Source: Auxenochlorella pyrenoidosa (Eukaryota > Chlorophyta > Trebouxiophyceae > Chlorellales > Chlorellaceae). From it: DNA of 22,646 bases. Where the stretch lies: contig KQ481997.1 in assembly GCA_001430745.1 (NCBI GenBank), forward strand, positions 1,280,032 through 1,302,677, read 5' to 3'. Below are positions 10,751-19,980 of the stretch, one piece after another. Made by a program: the position numbers and the translations under genes. The notes under the pieces were generated by a model. It did no database searches. It worked only from the letters and a program-made list of their open reading frames with translations, and was not told where the DNA came from. Position 1 is the stretch's first letter, and each line of letters starts with the position of its first letter.

Positions 10751-10831
10751 AGCAGCATGCCATTAAGGAAAGCCGCTGCTACGTTGCGCAAGCCGGGGGG
10801 TGGCTACGTCCCCATGCCGCCCCCGCCGCGC

Positions 10832-13800
10832 TCAGCCCTTGAGCGGCGGCGCCGCCGGCAGCGCCGCCGCGCCGCTCGCGTCCGCGGTGAGCGCCAGCCG
10901 CGACACATCTGTCCAGTCCTCCAGGCCGCCCCACTTGTTGATGGGCCAGTACTTCCAGCAGGCGCGGCCGATGATGTTCTCCGCAGGAAGGGGGCCCCAG
11001 ATGTGGGAGTCGTACGAGTTGTTGCTGCAAGAGGGGTGGGGTGGGGTGTGTGTGTGTGGGGGGTTATGTGCGTGTATGTGCGTGTGTGCGCGTGTGTGTA
11101 TGTGTGTGTGCGTGGGGGTGGGGTGGGGAGTGTGTGTGGTGTGTGTGTGTGCGTGTGGTGGTGGTGGTGGGTNNNNNNNNNNNNNNNNNNNNNNNNNNNN
11201 NNNNNNNNNNNNNNNNNNNNNNNNNNNNNNNNNNNNNNNNNNNNNNNNNNNNNNNNNNNNNNNNNNNNNNNNNNNNNNNNNNNNNNNNNNNNNNNNNNNN
11301 NNNNNNNNNNNNNNNNNNNNNNNNNNNNNNNNNNNNNNNNNNNNNNNNNNNNNNNNNNNNNNNNNNNNNNNNNNNNNNNNNNNNNNNNNNNNNNNNNNNN
11401 NNNNNNNNNNNNNNNNNNNNNNNNNNNNNNNNNNNNNNNNNNNNNNNNNNNNNNNNNNNNNNNNNNNNNNNNNNNNNNNNNNNNNNNNNNNNNNNNNNNN
11501 NNNNNNNNNNNNNNNNNNNNNNNNNNNNNNNNNNNNNNNNNNNNNNNNNNNNNNNNNNNNNNNNNNNNNNNNNNNNNNNNNNNNNNNNNNNNNNNNNNNN
11601 NNNNNNNNNNNNNNNNNNNNNNNNNNNNNNNNNNNNNNNNNNNNNNNNNNNNNNNNNNNNNNNNNNNNNNNNNNNNNNNNNNNNNNNNNNNNNNNNNNNN
11701 NNNNNNNNNNNNNNNNNNNNNNNNNNNNNNNNNNNNNNNNNNNNNNNNNNNNNNNNNNNNNNNNNNNNNNNNNNNNNNNNNNNNNNNNNNNNNNNNNNNN
11801 NNNNNNNNNNNNNNNNNNNNNNNNNNNNNNNNNNNNNNNNNNNNNNNNNNNNNNNNNNNNNNNNNNNNNNNNNNNNNNNNNNNNNNNNNNNNNNNNNNNN
11901 NNNNNNNNNNNNNNNNNNNCGGCTGAGGTGAGGTCCCAGGGCGATGCCGACGGTTGGCACCGTGGGCGACTTGTGACGCTGCACAAGGCCTCGCGGCAGA
12001 CGGAGCCGACAGGGCAGGCAAATGCCAAGCAGCAGGGCAAGGAAGGTAGACCTGCGACCTTTTGTGGGCGCTGGGCAGCCCAGGCGGCAGCTGAACCAGC
12101 AGGCGCGCATGGTCGAGCAGGCAGGCAGCAGCTGCGCCTGGGGTGGGGGCCTCACCGGTTGTCTCCCATCACAAACACGTGGCTGCAGGGCAGGGAGGGG
12201 CCGACGGCAAAGGTGGAGGCCAGGCAATGTACGCAGGTGGCAGGGGCCGAGACATGTGCGCAGGCCAGCCTGCTGCGGCTCCAGAGCAAGGCAACTGGCC
12301 CAGCTGGAGACAGTTGGTCATGCATGAGCCCCCGACCAACACGGCGGCAGCCCGCCCCCTGCAGATCGCTCCACAGCGCAGCTGGACAGCACCGCCCTGG
12401 CACAGAGGCGCTAGGCCACGTCCCCAGCGCGCTACCTGTGCGGACATCTATCCCCACGACCCCGGGCTGTGCGCCCCGCCTTCCCCCGGAAGCGCTCAGG
12501 AGGCCACCAGGCAGGCTCGGGGACGCGTACGGGGGAGAGACCAAAGATGCCTGGGTGCCTCACCCGGGGGGCACCACCAGCTCTGGCAGCTCGTACTTGA
12601 GGCAGGCTCAAGGGCACGTACAGGGAAAGATCAAAGACACGTGTCTCACCCGGGGGGCACCACCAGCTCTGGCAGCTCGTACTTGGGCGCCTCGAAGATG
12701 TAAGGCTCGTTGCGCGGCTGGCCGTTGACCACCAGCCGCCCGCCCCGCACCTCTACCCTGTCCCCTGCAGGCAGGCAGGCGGGCATAGCGGGAGGGCACG
12801 AGGCGGGTGTGGCGGGAGGGCACGAGGGCATCAGCAGAGCGGCCGCATGCTGGGCATGCCACAGGCAGGCGAGACCCACAGGGCGCACTTGACATGCACC
12901 CTGCTGTCTTGCAGGGCGGCGATGCGCGGGGTCGCGACGAATGTCGAGCGCCGACCCGCCAAAGCAGCCCACCCGCCCTCCACCGCCACGAGTGTGTGCG
13001 TGTTTGGGGGGGGGTTCCCCTGCCTCACACACAGCGGCAGCCCACCCACCCTCCACCGCCACGATGCGTTTGATGAAGACGTTGTCGTCCAGGAAGGAGC
13101 CCTCGCGGCCCACGCCCTTGGCGGGCCGGAAGATGACCACGTCCCCGGTGGCCGGCGGCCTGCAGCCGGGGGGGGCGCCCGCGCCAGCTCCAGTGCCTCG
13201 TCAGCCGGTCACGCGGCCAGTGTGGTGGAGCGTTCCGCAGCGCACGCGCGGCGCACAAGCCTGGCGGCCCGAGTCGGCGGCCGGCGCGGGCCGCCTGGCA
13301 CCCGGCCGGGCCTGGAAAGCGCTCGCAGCAGTCCAGGGTGAGCGCGGCGCGGGCTTGCCAGCACTACGAGCACTAGAGAACTACTAGCAGCAGCACTGGC
13401 ACACCCTGAAAAACAACATAAATCAGGCGGGGCGCACCGGGTGAAGCGGTAGGTCAGCTTCTCTGCCACAAGGCGGTCGCCCACATCAAAGGTGGGGAAC
13501 ATGGAGAGGGAGGGGATGAAGCGCGGCTCCGCGATGAGCAGCCGAATGCCGTACGACACCGCCACGGCAATTGCCACCGTCTCCACGTCGCTCTTGCTCA
13601 GCCAGGCGGGCCAGCCGTCGCCGCCGCCGTCGGCGCCGCCGCCGCCGCTGCCGCCGCTGCTGCTGCTGGGCGCGCCGTTGGCGTCCTCGCTGACCAGCGG
13701 GGGTGCGGCGGCGGGGGGCGGGGGCAGGCCTGCGTCCGACCCTGCCGCCGTGCTGCCGCTGCCGTCGTCGGCCTGCTGCCGGGAGCTGCCTGCAGGTGCA

Positions 13801-14315
13801 GGGGTCGGCAGCCTGGCAGTGGGGAGTACTGGCGCCGTGGCCAACCTTGGCAACCTGGTGGGTTTGCAGGCACACTGGGTGCTGCTGCTGCACCAGACGC
13901 AACGCTTGCAGAATCAGCTGTCTTGCAAATGGCAGCACTGAAGGGCATCCTTCCTTGCCACACCTTCCAGGCCGCACCTTTACCCGATTGGATCGCCTGC
14001 ACTTGGAGTGCCTGGCGGCGGCAGCGATTGCCTGTTGTGCGTGGCAGGCCATTCTGTGACCGCCTGCAACAAATAAAGCAAGGCATGTTGAATGCACAGG
14101 TTACATGCAGGAGGTCCCACTAACATGCAGGCAGCAAAACAGCAGCGACAACCGGGCGGCGGCAGGCGGCAGCGGCAGCAGTGACGACTGCAACACGCTT
14201 GTGGCAACGACAAGCGGCACAAGCTCTGCAATACCCACCTGGTCGACTCCCGCGGCTGCTGGGCAGCACCAAAGGGCTGCAGACCGCACAGCGGTGCGGT
14301 GGCGAGTAGCTGCAT
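10832..14315 (-). CDS. TPP: Thylakoidal processing peptidase (chloroplast type I signal peptidase, Plsp1/TPP)
   Basis: Seven minus-strand exons: 14315-14239, 14063-13855, 13789-13438, 13159-13050, 12764-12650, 12182-12156 and 11024-10832. Phases are 2, 1, 2, 1, 2, 2, giving 360 aa ending at TGA 10832-10834. The enzyme removes thylakoid-transfer signals from lumenal proteins; plant Plsp1 also acts at the plastid envelope. Residues 1 to about 95 look like a transit peptide (start [11 protein letters not shown]), followed by a Gly/Ser/Ala-rich linker. A membrane segment lies at about 164-184. The catalytic Ser191 is in [14 protein letters not shown] and the general base Lys243 in [12 protein letters not shown]. 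The [16 protein letters not shown] box is at 294-309 and ends close to WKYWPINKW. All signature boxes of the S26 family are intact. Exon 6, only 27 nt, supplies GHVFVMGDN. The 65-nt intron 2 and the N-terminal exons are the least certain parts; the catalytic exons are secure. Confidence 0.92.
11034..11172. repeat. GT-rich low-complexity tract inside the last peptidase intron
   Basis: About 140 bases made of GT, GTGGG and GGT units run directly into the assembly gap. On the transcribed minus strand the tract is AC-rich (CA/CCA units) and lies immediately upstream of the acceptor of the last exon at 11025-11026. It is probably why the assembly breaks here. Confidence 0.85.
11173..11919. other. 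Assembly gap, 747 undetermined bases
   Basis: A run of N lies wholly within the intron between exons 6 and 7 of the peptidase gene (12155-11025). No coding sequence of that gene is missing, because exon 6 ends at phase 2 and exon 7 starts with the one completing base. The true length and content of the gap are unknown. Confidence 0.95.
12156..12182 (-). other. 27-nt microexon of the peptidase gene coding for the GDN box
   Basis: This exon is bounded by CCTGCAG and by GTGAGG on the minus strand and encodes HVFVMGDN plus split codons at both ends. It carries the first residues of the conserved GDNRNNSYDSH box, and its phase (2 in, 2 out) joins correctly to both neighbours, so it is needed for an active enzyme. 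Confidence 0.85.
12511..12685. repeat. Tandem duplication covering the 3' end of peptidase exon 5 and its donor
   Basis: Positions 12559-12599 and 12645-12685 are identical over 41 bases at an offset of 86. The second copy is the last 36 bases of the real exon 5 plus its splice donor; the first copy lies in the following intron. The flanking intron parts (12511-12558 and 12602-12644) are clearly related but diverged, with an indel of about five bases. Confidence 0.85.
13620..13668. repeat. GCC/GCT trinucleotide-rich tract coding for the Gly/Ser linker of the peptidase
   Basis: Imperfect CCG and CTG triplets in exon 3 of the peptidase gene encode a run of Ser and Gly on the minus strand between the transit peptide and the membrane segment. 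It is a flexible linker and probably length-variable. Confidence 0.75.
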
Positions 14316-14527
14316 GTTCTCTGGGCTCCCCCGACTGCTGCTGCAAACCTACAGGGTATTCTTGTTGACGGGGCGCAAATGGCAGTCATTTGAAGGCCTT
14401 AGCCTGATGGCCAGTCGTGCTGTGGCTGCTGTGGCCTTTTTGCAAACAAAACGTGGACATCAGGTGCAATTCGGGACCGATGCACTGTTAGCATCGGCCG
14501 ATTGGGCTGTCCAGGCTGCAGCCAAAC
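14316..14527. promoter_or_regulatory. Divergent promoter region shared by the peptidase and TMEM161-family genes
   Basis: Only 212 bases separate the ATG at 14315 (-) from the ATG at 14528 (+). The region must contain both 5' UTRs and both promoters, so it is a candidate bidirectional promoter. It is less GC-rich than the exons. No canonical TATA box is evident. Confidence 0.5.
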
Positions 14528-17500
14528 ATGGCCACTGACTTCGCCAGCTCGCCGCTCGTGCTGGTGCTGCCCACCTTTCTGCTCGCCGTCCTGCTCCAGC
14601 TGGTGCTTGACCCTGTCCGGGTGTTCACCCGACTGCGGTGCTACCATGCGGCCACGAGCAACGCCGCCGCCGCCGCCGGCGGCCGCCCCGTCCGCCCTCG
14701 CGGGAAGAAGGGCGCCAAGCAGCAGGACAACAACGACTACGACCTCGGGGGGGCTGAGTCGCTGATCGTGACGCCCCTGAGCCGCCGGCTGGCCGGGCAG
14801 CTCAAGCACCTGGATGCCTTCAACAACCTGGTGCGTAAGAGGACGACGCACGCATGCTTGCTGCATGATGTAATCGCTGATTGCATTCGCATGCTGCCAG
14901 GCATGCATGCATTGCATCGCTGCACACGATGCTTGCAAAGTTGCCCTCAAATTCCGGGCTGCTACCCCTGAATGTGCATGCCATGCGAAATAGCCGCCGC
15001 AGGGGGCAGCCCGTCGTGCCTCGGCCTGCATTGCAACACTGGTCACCCCAGCTGCTGCCCAGCATGTAGGCATCGCTGCCGCCCAGAATGCCACTGCTAC
15101 TCATTTGGGCTCCAGCTCAAAACCTCCCTGCAGGCCATGGCAGCCATGGCGATGCTCATCAGCCTGGGGCTGGGCCAGGCCACGGAACGCCTGCTGGGCT
15201 GGCCGCCCTCGGTGCTGCCGCCGGCGCTGGCCTTCAGCACAGTGTTTGCTGCGCTGGCCATGCTGGCCAAGGTGAGCCCACCGCAGCTGCCCGGGGCAGG
15301 AGCGCTGGCCCCAGCGCCGCGCCACGCCCAACCTGTGCAGCAAGCCATGGCCCCGCCCCTGCAGCGGCGCAGCCCGCTTCTCTTAAAGCGCACCCTGCCT
15401 GGCCGGCCTCCCTGACCCCAAGAACTGCACCTCGACTCCGCCTGCCCCCTGAACGGCCTGCAGCCAGGGCAGATTTGCATCCAGCTGCGCCTCACCGGCA
15501 CTGGCTACCCTGCCTGGGCCCCCTACCCCGCTCTGTGCATGCCTTCCTGACCCCTTCAGACCGAGCCTCACACGGGCATGCCCTGCCCTGCCCTGCCCGG
15601 CCCTGCCCTGCCCACCCCCTGCAGGTGGACCTGCTGTCCGGCGACACCTCGCCCACCAACAAGGTGCTGGCGGCGGCCTGGGGCCTGCTGGGGTTTGGCG
15701 CCGCCCTGGCCCTGCACGTGCTGCAGCCCGGGTGAGGGACGGCCTGCCTGCCTGCCTGCCCGCCTGCCCGCCTGCCTCCCTGCCTGCCTGATGTGTGCAC
15801 ACCTGAGCTGCGGCCTGCCCCAACGCCAGGCCTTGGCCCCCACGCAGCGCTTGCATGGCTGCCGCTAGGGGTAGAGGGACCTTGCACGCGTGCGGGCTGC
15901 TGTTACAGCCAGCCAGAGTCGTGCTGCCGTTCCCATGCTCGCAGCGCTGCTGGGCTGGCAAGCCAGCGCCGCCTCTAGCCTGGGAGGGTCGCCAAGCCGG
16001 CACTCAACCTGTGCCCCACCCCCCCGCCACGCAGTGAGGGGCGCATCCTGGCCTGGGATGTGCGGCGGTCGGCCCAGGCCGTGGGGCCCTCCCTGCACGG
16101 CTTCATCCAGGCGGCTGTTGACAAGGCGCTTCAGGGGCGTGGCCTGCAGGGCGCGGCGCAGAGCATCCCTCAGCTGGCAGTGTCGGGTGCGCCACCTGTG
16201 ACAGGACCCCCCAGTGATGGCTTGCCCCTCCCCCGCACACCTCAGTTCTTGAGCTGCCCACGCTTCTGGGCTCAGCCTGCTGCGTGGCAGTGCATGCGCC
16301 TGGCTGCACCCAGGCGGGCATGCTCCCTGCCTGGCTGGGCTGCTGCCCGTGCCATCCTGTCATCGTTGCCAACCCTCAGCCCTGGCATGCCCACCTGCCC
16401 CACCGCCCATACCACGCCCAGCCCTGCACCCCCCCACCTCCCCCACCCCCGCAGAGTCGGCGCTGCAGGTGCTGCTGGCGCTCCTGGCCGCGTCCTTTGC
16501 GGTGCTGCTGTTTGCGCCGGCGCAGCGCTTTGTGCGCTCCCTCTTCCTGCAGCTGCGCCCGCCAGAGTGGGCGGCAGACTACATTGCCCCCGGCCCGCTG
16601 GCCACCGCGGCCCTCTCGCTGCACTTCCTGCTGCCCGCGCTGACGGCGCTGCTGTGGGTGAGGGAGGGAGGGAAGCTGGCCTCGGGATTGCGGGGGCATG
16701 AGCCGTCAGCGATTGTGCTGTGCATGCCGCCAGGTCCGGCACAGGCAGCGGGTGCAAATGGAGCACAGCTAGCGGCGCCCGCTGCTCCGCCCTGCCGTCC
16801 TGCTTGCACCTGACACCTGCCTTTACCCAAGCGGGCTGCTGTCATGCCCCAGCCCTTCACCCAGACTCTCCCTCAACTCAAGCCTGCACTTCTGCCTGCA
16901 ACCGCCTCGTCCGTCCCTGCAGGTGCGACCGATGCTTCAGGAGCTGCTGCAGCTGCCGGACCGGACGCTGTTGCTTGTGCAGACCGGCGCGCTGCTGCTG
17001 ACAGCGGCTGCTATGGCCGGCAACCTGCGCACCCTGCTGCAGCGCTACCTCGACCGCGGCCTGACAGGCAAGACGGGAGCACCACAGATGCTGCACAGAA
17101 TGGCAGCATGCTGCACCTGCCTACATTGAACACTCCCTGCTTCGAGTCAGAACTCATGCCCCTGTCATGACTTGCCAGCGCGCATGTCTGTCCGCAGGGG
17201 CCCCTGCTCCAGGGCTGCATGCCCACCCAGCTACCTGAGGCAGGCAAGGCCTTGCTCGGTCCGTTCAGGCGCTGTAACGTGTGTGCTGTGCGTGCAGGCT
17301 GGCACCAGCTGAAGCACGGCAGCCGCGCAGCGCGTGGCACGCGCGACGAGAAGCGCACGCTGGGCGACGTGATCCGGGTGCACTGCCAGGTGAGCGCTGC
17401 GCGGCTGCGCAGGCTCCCCCTCAAAGCACTGCGGCGGAGAGCACCCGCCGGGTGACCGCTGTCTGCGTGCCCTGCATGCGCTGGGTGTGCAGGCGTCGGG

Positions 17501-18337
17501 AGGCATCAGCCCCTGCCGAACCCACACAGCCGCATGTGGTCGGATGCAGCCCTGTCCTGCTGCGGTCTCCCCGCTTGCAAAAGCAGGCCGAGGCAGATCT
17601 CTCCACTGTTGAAATCTGTGATTCCGATTGTCCCCACCACCACACCACACCACCCCCATGCTCACCACCCACACCCACACCCCCTCCCGCCCCCAGGTGA
17701 CCAACCACCTGCTGGGCAAGGCGGCGGTGCAGAGCCTGGGCCCGGCGGTGCTGTACCTCAGCCTCGGCCTGCTGCAGCTGCAGACGGGTGGGTTTTTCTC
17801 TCACGGCATGCACGGCTCATGCTGTGCAAGGAAGCAGTCGCGACCATGCCTGCCGCTGCTGCCGCACATGGCGGACTGCTGTGTGAGGTTGTGGGTGGCA
17901 GGTTGCCGGCTCGTGGGAGACAGTTTTGGCGGCGTGCAGCGCTTGGCAGAAGGCCTGGCATTGCTTCCAGTGATTAAAACCAGCCAGCAAGCTGCGCACG
18001 TCCGTCCTTCCCCGCCGATTGCAGTGCTGCACCCGGCGGCGGCAGGCAGCGCGGCCGTGGAGACACAAGTGCTGCTGCAGGTGATCACCTGCACACGACT
18101 GCATGCCGGATCCGTCGTGCCTACTCATCATGCCGCACCCGCCCATCCACTCCCTTGCGCTGCCAGTTTCTCGCCCTCCTTCCCAGCCATCTCTTGCCTC
18201 TCTTGCCCACTCCCTGCTGCCCGCTCCCCTCCCTGCAGAGCTTTGTGGGCTTCCTGTCCCTCTGGACGGGCGCCTGCTGGTTCCTGTACTGCGCCGCCTT
18301 CCTCTGGCTCTTCCGCACCGGAACGCTGCAGCCGTGA
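14528..18337 (+). CDS. TMEM161: TMEM161-family multi-pass membrane protein
   Basis: Ten exons: 14528-14830, 15134-15271, 15625-15731, 16035-16186, 16455-16657, 16923-17067, 17298-17389, 17697-17787, 18025-18080 and 18239-18337 (TGA). Every phase agrees, giving 461 aa, close to the roughly 480 aa of animal TMEM161A/B. Exon 2 could instead start at 15116, adding LKTSLQ. Hydrophobic segments lie at about 9-29, 102-120, 126-146, 159-178, 237-255, 279-301, 316-335, 388-410 and 430-455. The family call rests on the C-terminal half: FLLPALTALLWVRPM, NLRTLLQRYLDRG and the VTNHLL helix lie in the same order as the matching animal segments. TMEM161 is a conserved eukaryotic membrane family without a known biochemical activity; animal members affect excitability and stress responses. 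Intron 6 begins with GC (ACAG|GCAAGA). Introns are longer and Cys-Thr-Pro-codon-like (CCTG-rich), with no coding content of their own. Confidence 0.8.
15742..15790. repeat. (CCTG)n-like tetranucleotide repeat in a TMEM161 intron
   Basis: Imperfect repeats of CCTG, CCCG and CTCC lie in the intron after exon 3. They keep the intron pyrimidine-rich and have no coding role. Confidence 0.8.
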
Positions 18338-18966
18338 CAGCCCTGCGAGCCGCCCTGTCGTGCGCCGCGCTGGCACTGTCGCGGTCTGGGGAGCCCCTGG
18401 TGTGCAGGAGGCACCACCTTGATAACGATGCAGGGGTGTGCAGCGACTGGTTGGAGGCTTGTGAGCTGCTTGCCCACGCTGCTCTCTCGCTGCCCAAGGC
18501 ACTGTTGGCAGGCTGCTGGCTGTGCATTCTTGCTGCGCATGCTTGCCTCCTTTTGTCTTTGCACGCTGCTCCAGGCCTCGCTGTTCGCAATCCTTCTTCC
18601 CAGCTTGGCACTTGACAAGTCATGCAAAGAGTGGCGAGCTCACGCGCGCGGGTTCAACAAACACTGCAAAGCGCTAACAGCAAAAGGGACAAGGATGGCC
18701 TGGAAGTGAAGGGTGCTGACTGCTTGCTCGGAGAATAAGCAACTAGCGACAGGGCAGTGCAGTGCGGTGCAGGTCATCTACTTACGCTGCTACTATGGCT
18801 TGGCGGCGGTAGGCTGGCAGCGCGCGCTTTGCGCCGGCCCCCCCGTTGCGCCGAGCGCCGCATGTGCATGGCCAGGGCCAGCCCCAGCAGGGCGCAGGCG
18901 GGCCCTGCCGGCAGCCCCAGCCCCGTCAATGGCATTGCAAGGCAGAGCCTAGGGATGCTTGGTGGG
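18338..18966. other. 3' UTR and intergenic stretch after the TMEM161-family gene
   Basis: No exon is well supported. The minus strand has a short open stretch at about 18934-18774 coding for a hydrophobic run followed by Arg-rich sequence (LPAGPACALLGLALAMHM), but no partner exon or function is recognisable. No TGTAA was found after 18337 on the plus strand. Confidence 0.4.
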
Positions 18967-19366
18967 TCAAACAGAGGGGAGGGTCGAAAGTCTCCCTCTG
19001 ACAGTGCCTGGCTGGACTCGGTTTTTCTCTGCCCCCTTCTCTGCGCTCTTCTTCTTGGGCAGCAGCACGGCGTGGATGTCGTGCAGGAGGCCGCCCTTGG
19101 CAATAGAGGCGTAGCCTGCGCGAGTCGGGCGGGAAGGCCAGATGCGTCTGGGGATGGAACCCGTGGGAGCTATCCAGTCGAACTTTGAGCTATTCAGGGG
19201 AAAGTGGCAGGCCTGGAACAGCACCAGGCCGATGAGCGCTCGAGGGAGACGGGCAGCACCAAAGCGTTGTGCTAAGCTTATCAGCAGAGGTCAGTTTGTG
19301 CTCACCTGCGCAGCGCTCTTGTGTCAGGCAGCGGCTGTTGTGGCCTGCAGGGAACTACAGGCCCGC
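18967..19366 (-). pseudogene. Decayed histone H2A-like relic
   Basis: On the minus strand, 19113-18967 reads YASIAKGGLLHDIHAVLLPKK followed by a Lys/Glu-rich tail. Its core, GGLLHDIHAVLLPKK, differs from the common H2A C-terminal motif at only about three positions. Upstream, 19366-19343 reads AGL-stop-FP-x-G, matching the H2A AGLQFPVG motif with Gln changed to a TAG stop, and SIPRRI at about 19155 recalls the H2A IIPRHI. These pieces are in the correct H2A order, but the frames differ, the histone fold between them is shortened, and most residues are not conserved. A splice-like CAG precedes 19115, so the tail could be an orphan exon instead of pure decay. No intact N-terminal tail was found. 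A pseudogene is the most economical reading; chance similarity of the upstream piece is not excluded. Confidence 0.45.
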
Positions 19367-19980
19367 ATCGAAAGCCATTCGCGGAGGGGCAGCATGGGAA
19401 GCATCAGCATCAGTGGCGTTGACGTCAGCGCCGCCGCTGCCAAGCAGGGCTCAGCAACTCTGCCTGGGCAGGGCGACTGGCACACGGCTGCACGTCTGCC
19501 CTCGTTTTGAGTCCACTGAAGCCACCTAGCGGTCTTTTGGGGGCCTCACTTGCCCTTGCCGTCCAGACACAGCAGGCAGGGCCGGTAGACAGGCTTCGTC
19601 GAACCCAATTCGTAAAATATGATACAAGGGTTTTTATGGAAGGTAAGACCTAACTGGTGCACAATCTTGCCTGGCTTGTCCGCGTGCCTAGTCGTCTCCC
19701 CTCTCCCGTTCTTTTCCACCCCCTTCTCCCCAGTGCTCGTGAAGGGGCTGCACTCACACCAGCTAAGGCCTCGCTCGTCCAAGGGCCTAGCCGGCAAGAA
19801 TTGTTGTGAAGGTGTGGGGCGCGTTGGGGCTGTTTACGTCAGCAGGCCGCCCTGGCAAGGGTCAAGCGCCTGCACACGGAGCTGAGGGTGTGCACAACGC
19901 CACGTAGCACCCTCTGCCTCTCTGCCGGCGGTGCCGCCGCCCGCCCGCAGGGTGCCAATCCTCTGACTGCGGCGGCAGCA
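19367..19980. other. Gene-poor stretch upstream of the Cys-rich gene
   Basis: No gene could be supported. Around 19600-19640 the DNA is unusually AT-rich for this window. A short minus-strand frame at 19797-19546 ends in LLCLDGKGK, and a plus-strand pyrimidine tract ending CCCCAG at 19735 resembles a splice acceptor, but neither can be tied to a complete model. The last part (19880-19980) is the probable promoter and 5' UTR of the Cys-rich gene. Confidence 0.4.

Larger units (their letters stand above)
10149..10831. other. Convergent intergenic region with opposed TGTAA signals
   Basis: This is 683 bases between the stop of the small membrane-protein gene (+) and the stop of the peptidase gene (-). 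The first half is T and C-rich (near 10200-10400), typical of an algal 3' UTR. No coding exon is supported. It contains one TGTAA on each strand, described separately. Confidence 0.55.

Noticed and set aside
11034..11172. GT-rich tract considered as a telomere or centromere repeat
   Set aside because: It lacks a regular telomere unit (TTTAGGG in green plants and many algae) and lies inside an intron; ordinary simple sequence.
10688..12728. Long open frames of 400-640 codons on both strands across the gap
   Set aside because: They are open only because undetermined bases create no stop codons; the real content is the last intron and end exons of the peptidase gene.
13850..13916. Peptidase start near 13853 without upstream exons
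   Set aside because: The frame there has no ATG and meets a stop at 13914-13916; two upstream exons with matching phases give a proper ATG at 14315 and a targeting peptide.
18774..18934. Short hydrophobic, then Arg-rich frame on the minus strand, possibly a last exon
   Set aside because: There is no good acceptor, no partner exon and no recognisable family; left as intergenic.
19546..19797. Minus-strand open frame ending LLCLDGKGK, with a stretch EKGVEKNG resembling the tail of the H2A relic
   Set aside because: The similarity is short and rests on a purine-rich repeat; no histone core motif and no convincing splice sites accompany it, so a second H2A copy is not claimed.
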